Of a DNA stretch of 64,000 bases, positions 26,090 through 34,299 are shown one piece after another. The notes under the pieces were generated by a model. It was not told the origin of the DNA. It was given only the letters and a program-made list of their open reading frames with translations, and searched no databases. The stretch is from Mycolicibacterium septicum DSM 44393 (GTDB lineage: Bacteria > Actinomycetota > Actinomycetes > Mycobacteriales > Mycobacteriaceae): NCBI RefSeq assembly GCF_000455325.1, contig NZ_HG322952.1, forward strand, positions 673,826 through 737,825, read 5' to 3'. How positions within the stretch are numbered: position 1 is the first letter of the stretch; each line of letters begins with the position of its first letter. A program made the position numbers and the translations under genes.

Positions 26090-27570
26090 ATGTCTTCGCG
26101 GTGCTCGATCAGGCCGCCGCCCGGTTCGGTGACCGGGGCGCGGTCTTTCTCGGCGAACGTCAACTGCTCACCTGGTCGGAGCTGCGCGACCGCGTACTGC
26201 GCCTGGCCACCTCGCTGAAGGCGCTCGGTGATCGCGGCACCCGCGTCGCCGTCGCCAGCGAGAACCGGCCCGAGATCGTCGAGCTGATGTTCGCCATCTG
26301 GGCGGCCGAGTGCGTTTTCGTGCCGATCAACTACAAACTGCATCCCCGCGAGATGGCCGACATCCTGGCCGATTCCGGTGCGGCGCAGGTGTTCGCGTCG
26401 GACAAGATCGCCGACGGCCTGGCAGCATCCACCGGAGTACCCGTCGAGATCATCGGCACCCCGGACTACTCGGCCCGGTTCGCCTCCAGGCCGTCAACCG
26501 TGCCCACGACTGATCCGGGCTCGCTGGCCTGGCTGTTCTACACCAGCGGAACCACCGGAAAATCCAAGGGCGCCATGCTGTCCCACCGCAACCTGATGGC
26601 GATGACGGTGGCGCACCTGGCGGACTTCGACGACCCGGACCAGAACTGCAGTCTGATCCACGGCGCCCCGATGTCGCACGGCTCCGGTCTGTATATCCCG
26701 CCCTACGTGCTGCGCGGTGCCCGTCAGGTGATCCCGGAATCGGCCGCGTTCGAGCCCGACGAGTTCCTGGACCTGTGCGGCCATCACCCCGGCAGCAGCG
26801 CCTTTCTGGCACCGACCATGGTGCAGCGCCTGATTCAGACCGGCCGGCCCCGGCCCGAGAACCTGAAAACCGTGGTCTACGGCGGCGGACCGATGTACGT
26901 CGACAGCCTCAAGAAGTCCCTGGCCGCCTACGGACCGATCTTCGTGCAGCTCTACGGGCAAGGCGAAGCACCGATGACGATCACCGGGCTGCGCCGCGCG
27001 GACCACATTGATGCCGACGACGCGACGCTGGGCTCTGTCGGTTATCCGCGTTCCGGCGTCGAGGTCGCCGTGCTCACCTCCGACGGAACCCACGCGGCCG
27101 TCGACGAGATCGGCGAGATCGTCTGCCGCGGTGACGTGGTCATGTCGGGGTACTGGAACAACCCGACCGCCACCGCAGCGACGCTCAAGGACGGCTGGCT
27201 GCACACCGGTGACATGGGTTCCTTCGATGCGCGCGGCTACCTCACCCTGCGCGATCGTTCCAAGGACGTGGTGATCAGCGGGGGCAGCAACATCTATCCC
27301 CGCGAGGTGGAGGAAGCGCTGCTGGAACATCCCGATGTCGTGGAGGCGGGCGTGGTGGGCGCACCCGATGCGGACTGGGGTGAGGTGGTGGTCGCCTTTG
27401 TGGTCGTATCCGACGCCGCGCTCGATACTGCAATACTCGACGCTCACCTGCTGGAACGCATCGCCCGGTTCAAACGGCCCAAACGCTACGAGTTCATCGA
27501 CGCCCTGCCGAAGAACAGCTACGGCAAGGTGCTCAAACGCGAACTGCGGGAGCGGCTGGTACAGCGATAG
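26086..27570 (+). CDS. acyl-CoA ligase (class I adenylate-forming), second
   Basis: A 494-residue ligase. Motifs are FYTSGTTGKSKGAMLSHRN, YGQGEAPMT, HTGDMGSFDARGYLTL, DRSKDVVISGGSNIYPREVE and PKNSYGKVLKRELRE with the catalytic Lys. It resembles FadD3/long-chain-type ligases used for cyclic acids. Two ligases in one operon suggest two acids to activate, perhaps the entry acid and the product of lactone opening. It is the last gene of the plus arm. Confidence 0.85.
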   Translation: MNVFAVLDQAAARFGDRGAVFLGERQLLTWSELRDRVLRLATSLKALGDRGTRVAVASENRPEIVELMFAIWAAECVFVPINYKLHPREMADILADSGAAQVFASDKIADGLAASTGVPVEIIGTPDYSARFASRPSTVPTTDPGSLAWLFYTSGTTGKSKGAMLSHRNLMAMTVAHLADFDDPDQNCSLIHGAPMSHGSGLYIPPYVLRGARQVIPESAAFEPDEFLDLCGHHPGSSAFLAPTMVQRLIQTGRPRPENLKTVVYGGGPMYVDSLKKSLAAYGPIFVQLYGQGEAPMTITGLRRADHIDADDATLGSVGYPRSGVEVAVLTSDGTHAAVDEIGEIVCRGDVVMSGYWNNPTATAATLKDGWLHTGDMGSFDARGYLTLRDRSKDVVISGGSNIYPREVEEALLEHPDVVEAGVVGAPDADWGEVVVAFVVVSDAALDTAILDAHLLERIARFKRPKRYEFIDALPKNSYGKVLKRELRERLVQR

Positions 27571-27591
27571 ACGGGCGGGTCTCGACAGGCA

Positions 27592-27638
27592 TACTCTGAT
27601 GTGATCTGGATCACTTATGCCGGACCCGAGGAGGCGGG
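27592..27638 (+). promoter_or_regulatory. CRP-type operator and frd operon promoter region
   Basis: TGTGATCTGGATCACT at 27600-27615 matches the mycobacterial CRP consensus TGTGA-N6-TCACA at 9 of 10 fixed positions. Candidate -10 elements are TACTCT (27592-27597) and TTATGC (27615-27620). A strong ribosome site GAGGAGGCGGG directly precedes the ATG at 27639. I recall M. tuberculosis frdA (Rv1552) among predicted CRP targets, but could not check it. Confidence 0.65.
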
Positions 27639-27884
27639 ATGATGACCGCCACAACGACGCATTTCCCCAGCCAGAAGGCGCCCTGCGGACGCACCACCCA
27701 GGGCGACCACCATATCGAGGATGACGACGACGGCCTGAGCTTCGACGACTTCACGTTCGCCTGTGGCTGCCGCGAGACTCGGCACACCTACCACGACGGC
27801 TGCGTGAGCATCCGCACCATCAGGCACGACGGCAAAGTCCTCCGAGACGAGCGCTGCCGCGAACATGAGGCCTTCGAAGTCTGA
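27639..27884 (+). CDS. small Cys/His-rich protein upstream of frdA, unknown
   Basis: An 81-residue acidic protein; a second ATG follows at once (27642). I do not recognise the family. It contains PCGR, the cluster CGCRETRHTYHDGC and CREH near the C-terminus, a spacing that could bind zinc or an iron-sulfur cluster, plus an Asp-rich stretch EDDDDGLSFDDF. It has a strong ribosome site, ends 9 nt before frdA and shares its promoter, so it may be an assembly or regulatory partner of fumarate reductase. That is inference from position only. Confidence 0.7.
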   Translation: MMTATTTHFPSQKAPCGRTTQGDHHIEDDDDGLSFDDFTFACGCRETRHTYHDGCVSIRTIRHDGKVLRDERCREHEAFEV

Positions 27885-27893
27885 GATCAGCCG

Positions 27894-29636
27894 ATGACGG
27901 CCTCACACGACATAGTGGTGATCGGAGGGGGCGGCGCCGGTCTGCGCGCCGCGATCGCCATCGCCGAGACCGACCCGCGGCTGTCCGTGGCGATCGTGTC
28001 CAAGGTGTACCCGATGCGCAGCCACACCGTCTCGGCCGAAGGCGGGGCCGCCGCCGTTGCAGGGGCCGACGACAGCATCGACGAACACGCCTACGACACG
28101 ATCTCCGGCGGGGACTGGCTGTGCGATCAGGACGCCGTCGAAGCGTTCGTCGCCGAGGCGCCCCGTGAGCTCATGCAGCTCGAGCACTGGGGTTGCCCGT
28201 GGAGCCGGACGCCGGACGGGCACATCGCCGTTCGCGCCTTCGGCGGCATGAAGAAGCTGCGCACGTGGTTCGCCGCCGACAAGACCGGGTTCCATCTGCT
28301 GCACACCCTGTTCCAGCGGGTGCTGTCCTATCCGGGGATCGCACGCTACGACGAATGGTTCGCCACCACACTGCTCGTCGACGACGGTGCGGTTCGCGGT
28401 CTGGTCGCGATCGAGCTGGCCACCGGACGGGTCGAGACCATCCTGGCCGACGCCGTGATCATGTGCACCGGCGGCTGCGGCCGGGTGTTCCCGTTCACCA
28501 CCAACGCCAACATCAAGACCGGCGACGGGATGGCGTTGGCGTTCCGGGCCGGAGCACCGCTCAAGGACATGGAGTTCGTGCAGTACCACCCCACCGGGTT
28601 GCCGTTCACCGGCATCCTGATCACCGAGGCGGCCCGCGCCGAGGGGGGATGGCTGCTCAACAAGGACGGCTACCGGTACCTGCAGGACTACGACCTGGGC
28701 ACGCCCACACCGGAACCCAAACTGCGCAGCATGGAACTCGGCCCGCGCGACCGGTTGTCGCAGGCGTTCGTCCACGAGCTGGAGAAGGGCCGCACCGATG
28801 AAACCCCTTACGGTCCGGTGGTTTACCTGGACCTACGACACCTGGGTGCCAAGCTCATCGACGCGAAGCTGCCGTTCGTCCGGGAACTGTGCCGCGACTA
28901 TCAGCACATCGACCCGGTCTCCGAGCTGGTGCCGGTACGCCCCGTCGTGCACTACATGATGGGCGGTGTCCACACCGACATCACCGGTGCCACAACACTT
29001 CCCGGACTGTACGCGGCCGGCGAGACCGCGTGCGTCAGCATCAACGGGGCCAACCGGCTGGGTTCCAACTCACTGCCCGAACTGCTGGTGTTCGGTGCCC
29101 GCGCCGGATGTGCCGCGGCCGAGTACGTATCGCGGGCCGGCGCGGCCTCGGCCTCGGTGCAGACGCAGGCCGACATCGAGGAAGAGCGACTGGAACGCGA
29201 CCTGAGCCGGCGCGCCGAAAGCGGCGGCGAACGCATCGCCGACATCCGCACCGACATGCAGAGCGTTCTGGAGACCGCGGCAGGCATCTACCGCGACGGC
29301 CCGACCCTGACCAAGGCCGCCGAGCAGGTGCGGGAGCTGCAGGAACGCTTCGCCAATGCCGGTATCGACGATCACAGCCACACCTTCAACACCGAGCTGC
29401 TGGCGTTTCTGGAGCTGTCGGGGATGCTCGACATCGCCCAGACGATCATCGAATCCGCCTCCCACCGCACCGAATCCCGCGGCGCACACCAGCGGACCGA
29501 CTTCCCCAGCCGCGACGACGAGCAGTTCCTCGCCCACACCATGGCCCATCGAGAGCCCGACGGCTCAGCGCGGATCGACTACCTGCCGGTCACCATCACC
29601 CGCTGGCCTCCGGGCGAACGCGTGTACGGGAGATGA
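27894..29636 (+). CDS. frdA: fumarate reductase flavoprotein subunit
   Basis: A 580-residue flavoprotein subunit of the fumarate reductase/succinate dehydrogenase family. The FAD motif VVIGGGGAGLRAAIA is at residues 8-22. The covalent FAD attachment is H44 in RSHTVSAEGG. Substrate-site stretches QYHPTGLP, ITEAARAEGG and RPVVHYMMGG are present, and the C-terminus ends WPPGERVYGR as I recall for M. tuberculosis FrdA. It interconverts fumarate and succinate on the cytoplasmic face of the membrane. The four-gene order A-B-C-D with a split anchor also points to the Rv1552-Rv1555 type rather than the Sdh1 or Sdh2 operons. Confidence 0.93.
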   Translation: MTASHDIVVIGGGGAGLRAAIAIAETDPRLSVAIVSKVYPMRSHTVSAEGGAAAVAGADDSIDEHAYDTISGGDWLCDQDAVEAFVAEAPRELMQLEHWGCPWSRTPDGHIAVRAFGGMKKLRTWFAADKTGFHLLHTLFQRVLSYPGIARYDEWFATTLLVDDGAVRGLVAIELATGRVETILADAVIMCTGGCGRVFPFTTNANIKTGDGMALAFRAGAPLKDMEFVQYHPTGLPFTGILITEAARAEGGWLLNKDGYRYLQDYDLGTPTPEPKLRSMELGPRDRLSQAFVHELEKGRTDETPYGPVVYLDLRHLGAKLIDAKLPFVRELCRDYQHIDPVSELVPVRPVVHYMMGGVHTDITGATTLPGLYAAGETACVSINGANRLGSNSLPELLVFGARAGCAAAEYVSRAGAASASVQTQADIEEERLERDLSRRAESGGERIADIRTDMQSVLETAAGIYRDGPTLTKAAEQVRELQERFANAGIDDHSHTFNTELLAFLELSGMLDIAQTIIESASHRTESRGAHQRTDFPSRDDEQFLAHTMAHREPDGSARIDYLPVTITRWPPGERVYGR

Positions 29637-29637
29637 G

Positions 29638-30381
29638 ATGGCAGACCGAATTGTCATGGAGGTGGCTCGATATCGACCCGGAACCGATACCGAGCCGGTG
29701 CTGCAGTCCTACGACGTTCCGCTCACGCGCGAGTGGGCGATCCTGGACGGACTGAACTACATCAAGGACCGGCTCGACGGCACGCTGAGCTTCCGGTGGT
29801 CATGCCGGATGGGGATCTGCGGCAGCTGCGGGATGACGATCAACGGTGACCCGAAACTGGCATGCGCCACGTTTCTCGTCGACTACCTGCCCGGGCCGGT
29901 GCGGGTGGAACCCATGCGCAACTTCCCGGTGATCCGAGATCTCGTCGTCGACATCAGCGACTTCATGACCAAGCTCCCCCGGGTCAAGCCGTGGATCATC
30001 CGCGACGACGACGAGCCGGCCGAGGATGGCGAATACCTCCAGACGCCAGCCGAAATGGATGAGTTCAAGCAGTTCAGCATGTGCATCAACTGCATGCTGT
30101 GTTACTCGGCGTGCCCCGTCTACGCGCTGGATCCGGACTTCCTCGGGCCCGCGGCGATCGCGTTGGCCCAGCGGTACAACCTGGATTCCCGCGACGAGGG
30201 CGAAGAGGACCGCCGCGATGTGCTGGCCGCCGCCGACGGGGCGTGGGCGTGCACGTATGTCGGCGAATGTTCGGTGGCCTGCCCGAAGGGTGTCGATCCG
30301 GCCGGCGCGATCCAGCGCTACAAGCTCACGGCGGCAACACATTCGGCGAAGAGCCTGCTGCTCCCGAAGGGCGCGCGATGA
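29638..30381 (+). CDS. frdB: fumarate reductase iron-sulfur subunit
   Basis: A 247-residue iron-sulfur subunit. The plant-type [2Fe-2S] ligands are C56, C61, C64 and C76 (CRMGICGSCG and KLACATF). The C-terminal domain has CINCMLCYSACP and CSVACPKG for the [4Fe-4S] and [3Fe-4S] clusters. It carries electrons between the flavoprotein and the membrane anchors. The start at 29638 lies 1 nt after the frdA stop (TGAGATG), and the end overlaps frdC by ATGA. Confidence 0.92.
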   Translation: MADRIVMEVARYRPGTDTEPVLQSYDVPLTREWAILDGLNYIKDRLDGTLSFRWSCRMGICGSCGMTINGDPKLACATFLVDYLPGPVRVEPMRNFPVIRDLVVDISDFMTKLPRVKPWIIRDDDEPAEDGEYLQTPAEMDEFKQFSMCINCMLCYSACPVYALDPDFLGPAAIALAQRYNLDSRDEGEEDRRDVLAAADGAWACTYVGECSVACPKGVDPAGAIQRYKLTAATHSAKSLLLPKGAR

Positions 30382-30752
30382 CGACGTATCGACAGCCGGT
30401 CCCCCTGCTGTGGTGGGTCAAACGACCTTCCTACCTGCGGTACATGCTGCGCGAGGCCAGCTGTAAGTTCGTGGCCTGGTCGGTGGTGTACCTGGGATTG
30501 CTGGTGTGGGCGCTCGGCACGGACCACTACGACTGGTTTCGGCATTTCAGCACCCACCCGTTGGTGATCGCGCTGAACGTGGTGACATTGGCATTCCTGT
30601 TGTTGCACACCGTGACCTGGTTCAGCCTCGCACCTCGCGCGATGGTTGTGCACCTGCGGGGCCGGCGGGTTCCCGCGGGTGCGGTGCTCGCCGGCCATTA
30701 CGCCGCATGGCTTGTGGTCTCGGTGGTGATCGTATGGGTGGTGCTGGCATGA
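30378..30752 (+). CDS. frdC: fumarate reductase membrane anchor subunit C
   Basis: A 124-residue anchor with three hydrophobic helices, beginning near residues 30, 64 and 103. RPSYLRYMLREASCKFVAW before the first helix, HTVTWFSLAPRAMV and RRVPAGAVLAGHYAAWLV are typical of FrdC, with the histidine region near the quinone site. It binds menaquinol with FrdD. The ATG overlaps the frdB stop by 4 nt. Confidence 0.88.
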   Translation: MTTYRQPVPLLWWVKRPSYLRYMLREASCKFVAWSVVYLGLLVWALGTDHYDWFRHFSTHPLVIALNVVTLAFLLLHTVTWFSLAPRAMVVHLRGRRVPAGAVLAGHYAAWLVVSVVIVWVVLA

Positions 30753-31108
30753 GCGCGCCGGCCCGCCGGACGCCGGAACCGTTCTTCTGGCTGCTGTTCT
30801 CGGCCGGCGGCATGGTGACCGCGCTGACGCTTCCAGTGCTGATGTTGCTGTTCGGCGTGGTGTTCCCGCTCGGCCTGATCGACGCGCCCGACGCCGCACA
30901 TCTACTTGCCGTGGTGCGCAATCCGCTGACCAGGATCGTGCTGGCCGGCATCTTCGTGCTGGGGTTGTTCCACTGGGCCCACAGGTTCCGCTTCATGCTC
31001 GAACACGGCCTGAAGCTCGGCCGCTTCGACCGGGCTATCGCGGTCTGCAGTTACGGCGCGGCCGTCTTGGGCTCGATCGTGGCGATCTGGGTGCTGCTCA
31101 CCCTGTGA
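30749..31108 (+). CDS. frdD: fumarate reductase membrane anchor subunit D
   Basis: A 119-residue anchor with three helices. Recognisable features are EPFFWLLFSAGGMVTAL at the start, the helix-2 region with LGLFHWAHRFRFMLEHGLKL, and a final helix YGAAVLGSIVAIWVLL. With FrdC it forms the quinone-linked membrane part of the complex. The ATG overlaps the frdC stop by 4 nt and a perfect 15-bp hairpin follows 3 nt after the stop. Confidence 0.88.
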   Translation: MSAPARRTPEPFFWLLFSAGGMVTALTLPVLMLLFGVVFPLGLIDAPDAAHLLAVVRNPLTRIVLAGIFVLGLFHWAHRFRFMLEHGLKLGRFDRAIAVCSYGAAVLGSIVAIWVLLTL

Positions 31109-31111
31109 CGC

Positions 31112-31153
31112 CGAGCAGTCCCCAGCCGGCGGGAGCCTGCTGGGGACTGCTCG
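31112..31153. terminator. bidirectional hairpin, CGAGCAG family
   Basis: A perfect 15-bp stem, CGAGCAGTCCCCAGC (31112-31126) with its complement (31139-31153), and a 12-nt loop. It lies between convergent frdD and the Rv0910-like gene, so it can end transcripts from both sides. Its outer seven base pairs, CGAGCAG/CTGCTCG, are shared with the hairpins at 54261 and 62228. Confidence 0.75.
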
Positions 31154-31161
31154 CGAGAGAA

Positions 31162-31611
31162 CTACGACGACGCGTACAGCGATTTGAACTTGTTGAGCGA
31201 CTGCTGGATATCGCCCTTGAGCGCGGCGGCAACCACCATGCCGATCGGCCCGAACAGGGCCGGCCCACCGAGGTGCACGTCGAAGGTGACCTTCGCGCCG
31301 TCGACTCCGTCAACGGCGGCCGGCGCGATCTTTCCGATCAGCTTGACCTTTACCCCGCCACGGCCATCGCCGTTGAGGGTCAAGGAGTGCGGCGGCTTGT
31401 AGCTGACCAGCGTCCATTTCACGCGGTTCAGCATCCCCTTGACTTCGACGATCGAGTCGATGACCGTGCCCTTTTCCAGGGTTTCGGGCAGCTTCGACCG
31501 CCAGGCCCGGTGGATGCTGAGCCATTCGTCGTATCGGGACAGATCAGAGGCGTATTCCCACGCCTTCTCCGGCGGCAACGGAACATCGACGGAGACAGAC
31601 AATTTGGCCAT
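31162..31611 (-). CDS. SRPBCC/polyketide-cyclase-like protein (Rv0910 toxin-like)
   Basis: A 149-residue START/SRPBCC-fold protein, recognised from M. tuberculosis Rv0910 by AKLSVSVDVPLPPEKAW, LEKGTVIDSIVEVKGM and FDVHLGGPALFGPIGMVVAA. Rv0909-Rv0910 has been described as a toxin-antitoxin pair in M. tuberculosis, with Rv0910 as the toxin; the fold itself suggests binding of a lipid or hydrophobic ligand. The partner gene lies 3 nt upstream. Confidence 0.85.
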   Translation of the reverse strand: MAKLSVSVDVPLPPEKAWEYASDLSRYDEWLSIHRAWRSKLPETLEKGTVIDSIVEVKGMLNRVKWTLVSYKPPHSLTLNGDGRGGVKVKLIGKIAPAAVDGVDGAKVTFDVHLGGPALFGPIGMVVAAALKGDIQQSLNKFKSLYASS

Positions 31612-31614
31612 GAG

Positions 31615-31794
31615 CTACTGCTGTGGTTCTTCCTTGTCGAGGGCGTTCTTCGCCGCTTCCTGTGCCTTGTCGACCGCGCCCGAGAACTTGCCCTGCGTCT
31701 TCTCGTCGATGACGTCGCCGGCCTTGTCGATTGCCTGCTCGACCTTGTCAGCGTTCTGCGACAGAAGGTCCTTGGCCTTGTCGAGGAATCCCAT
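31615..31794 (-). CDS. Rv0909-like antitoxin-type small protein
   Basis: A 59-residue protein too short for most ORF filters. It starts MGFLDKAKDLLSQNADKVEQ and ends DKEEPQQ, made of repeated amphipathic K/D-A-K/D helices with no hydrophobic segment. It matches the Rv0909 (MT0933-type antitoxin) family, and its gene directly precedes the Rv0910-like gene as in M. tuberculosis. The start is preceded by TAGGGT plus 6 nt, a leaderless-type promoter, and GGTGGG gives a weak ribosome site. Confidence 0.8.
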   Translation of the reverse strand: MGFLDKAKDLLSQNADKVEQAIDKAGDVIDEKTQGKFSGAVDKAQEAAKNALDKEEPQQ

Positions 31795-31863
31795 CAGCCC
31801 ACCCTATCTTCTCGATTTCGTCTCGGTGTTCAACCGAACCCCGCACATTGTCCTCGCTGCCAG

Positions 31864-34239
31864 CTATCTCCACAACCGGCGCTTCTCGCCCAGCACCACG
31901 CCCTGCACCCACCACAGCGCCTCGATCAACGCGGCCCCGACCAGGCCAATGCCCAGCGCGATCGCGGTGACCTTGAGATTCGACGGATCCAGCATGAACA
32001 GACGCTGAGCCAGCGGCAAACAGAAGATCAGCACATACGCCAGCCCTGAACCCGCGACCAGGGCAACCCGCCACCACTCATACGGCCGGGCCACCACCGA
32101 CAGCACCCACAACGAGGACACCAACAAGGTGATGAGCGCCGCCGTCGACGCCTGGGTCTGCTCCACCGTGCTGGCCGCCCGGCCCTGATAGGCCACCAGG
32201 TAGGAGATGAACGTGACGGTGCCCACGACCAGGCCCGAGGGCAGCGCCGCCGTCATCACCCGGCGCACGAAACCCGAGTGGGCCCGTTCGTTGTTCGGCG
32301 CCAGCGACAGGATGAAGGCCGGGATGCCGATGGTGAACCAGGCCGCGATGGTGACGTGGATCGGCTGGAACGGGAACAACAGCGGATCGGTGCCGAACCA
32401 TTCGGCGGACAGCCCGGCGAACCCCACCAGGATCGCCAACAGCACCGAGTAGACGGTCTTGGTGAGGAACAGGTTCGATACCCGCTCGATGTTGCCGATC
32501 ACCCGGCGGCCCTCGCCGACCACATAGGGCAGCGTGGCGAACTTGTTGTCCAACAACACGATCTGGGCCACCGCACGCGACGCCGAACTGCCCGAACCCA
32601 TCGCGACGCCGATGTCGGCGTCCTTGAGGGCCAGCACGTCGTTGACGCCGTCCCCGGTCATGGCCACCGTGTGCCCGCGCGACTGCAGGGCATGGACCAT
32701 CGCCCGCTTCTGGTCCGGACGCACCCGGCCGAACGTGGTGTACTCCTCCAGCGCGTCGGCCAACTGATCCGGTTCGTGGGGCAGCTGGCGGGCGTCCATC
32801 GTCTCGCCGTGCAGGCCCAGCTTGCCTGCGACCGCACCCACCGACACCGCATTGTCGCCGGAGATCACCTTGACCGAAACATGCTGGGAAGCAAAGTAGT
32901 CGAGAGTCTCACCGGCGTCGGGGCGGATCCGCTGCTCGAGCACCACCAGGGCGACGGGCGTGACGGTTCCGGGCGCACCCGGTGCGTCGACAGCCTGATC
33001 GGAGGACCCGACCAGCAGCACCCGCAGTCCCTTGGCACCGATCTGTTCGGCCTGCTCGGCCACCGGCGAGGTGGAGTCCAGCAGCACGTCGGGGGCGCCG
33101 ATCACCCAGTTGCCGTGCTCGCCGTAGGACGCACCGCTCCACTTGGTGGCCGACTTGAACGGGGCTGTCGCGGTGGCCGTCCAGCCCGGCGGCTCGCTGT
33201 AGGCCTCGGCGATGGCCACCATGCTGGCGTTGGGCCTGGCGTCGTCGGCGGCCAGCTGCGCCAAGGCCGCTGCGACATCAGCCTCGGTGAACGGCTTGAG
33301 ATCGCTTACCCGCATGCCATTTTCGGTCAGTGTGCCGGTCTTGTCGGCACACACCACATCGACCCGGGCCAGACCCTCGATCGCGGGAAGCTCATTGACC
33401 AGGCACTGACGCCGGCCCAGGCGCACCACCCCGACCGCGAACGCGAGCGAGGTCATCAGCACCAGACCTTCGGGCACCATCGGCACCAGTGCGCCCACCA
33501 TGCGCAACACCGCGTCATGCCAGTCGGCGTGGGTGGTGAACAGCTGGGTGTAGATGGTGAGCAGGCCGGCGGGCACCAGCAGGTAGGTGATGAACTGCAG
33601 GATCTTGTTGATGCCGTTGCGCAGTTCGGATTTCACCAAAGTGAACTTGGAGGCCTCTTCGGCCAGCTTGGCGGCGTAGGCCTCGTGCCCCACCTTGGTG
33701 GCGCGGTAGGCGCCGGAGCCCGCCACCACGAAACTGCCCGACATCACCGTGCCACCGGCATCTTTGGCGATCGGGTCGGCCTCACCGGTCAGCATCGACT
33801 CGTCGACCTCGAGGTTGGATTCCTCGATGATCTCGCCGTCCACCACGATCTGATCGCCGGGCCCGAGTTCGATGATGTCGTCGAGCACCACCTCACTGGG
33901 CAGCACTGCGCGAGTACCGGATTCGCGGCGCACGGTGGGCTTGGCCTGCCCGACGATGGCCAGCTTGTCCAGGGTCTGTTTGGCGCGGATCTCCTGGATG
34001 ATGCCGATCGCGCTGTTGGCGATGATCAGCAGGCCGAACGCGCCGTTGATCACCGACCCGGTGGACATCACGATCAGGAACAGCACACCCAGAATCGCGT
34101 TGATCCGGGTGAACACGTTGCCGCGGATGATGTCCGAGATGCTGCGCGCAGCACGCGTCGGCACGTCGTTGGTCTTACCCGCCGCAACCCGCTCGGCCAC
34201 CTCGGCATCGGTGAGACCAGTGACACTGATCGTCGTCAT
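31864..34239 (-). CDS. ctpE: P-type cation ATPase CtpE (calcium uptake type)
   Basis: A 791-residue P-type ATPase. Features in order are the actuator loop SMLTGEADP, helix-4 segment VPMVPEGLVLM, the phosphorylation site CADKTGTLTENG, the hinge VAMTGDGVNDVLALKDADIG, and about ten membrane helices. PEGL in helix 4 in place of the Ca/Mg ATPase PEGLP-type region is typical of mycobacterial CtpE, which has been linked to Ca2+ uptake and surface properties in M. smegmatis. Gene order ctpE - Rv0909 - Rv0910 is as in M. tuberculosis, but Rv0907 is absent here. Confidence 0.9.
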   Translation of the reverse strand: MTTISVTGLTDAEVAERVAAGKTNDVPTRAARSISDIIRGNVFTRINAILGVLFLIVMSTGSVINGAFGLLIIANSAIGIIQEIRAKQTLDKLAIVGQAKPTVRRESGTRAVLPSEVVLDDIIELGPGDQIVVDGEIIEESNLEVDESMLTGEADPIAKDAGGTVMSGSFVVAGSGAYRATKVGHEAYAAKLAEEASKFTLVKSELRNGINKILQFITYLLVPAGLLTIYTQLFTTHADWHDAVLRMVGALVPMVPEGLVLMTSLAFAVGVVRLGRRQCLVNELPAIEGLARVDVVCADKTGTLTENGMRVSDLKPFTEADVAAALAQLAADDARPNASMVAIAEAYSEPPGWTATATAPFKSATKWSGASYGEHGNWVIGAPDVLLDSTSPVAEQAEQIGAKGLRVLLVGSSDQAVDAPGAPGTVTPVALVVLEQRIRPDAGETLDYFASQHVSVKVISGDNAVSVGAVAGKLGLHGETMDARQLPHEPDQLADALEEYTTFGRVRPDQKRAMVHALQSRGHTVAMTGDGVNDVLALKDADIGVAMGSGSSASRAVAQIVLLDNKFATLPYVVGEGRRVIGNIERVSNLFLTKTVYSVLLAILVGFAGLSAEWFGTDPLLFPFQPIHVTIAAWFTIGIPAFILSLAPNNERAHSGFVRRVMTAALPSGLVVGTVTFISYLVAYQGRAASTVEQTQASTAALITLLVSSLWVLSVVARPYEWWRVALVAGSGLAYVLIFCLPLAQRLFMLDPSNLKVTAIALGIGLVGAALIEALWWVQGVVLGEKRRLWR

Positions 34240-34299
34240 TCGCCCTCGTCCCGTTCGGTGTCGTCAAGCTCGAACGTCAGTTTGCCACCGCCGGGGCGG

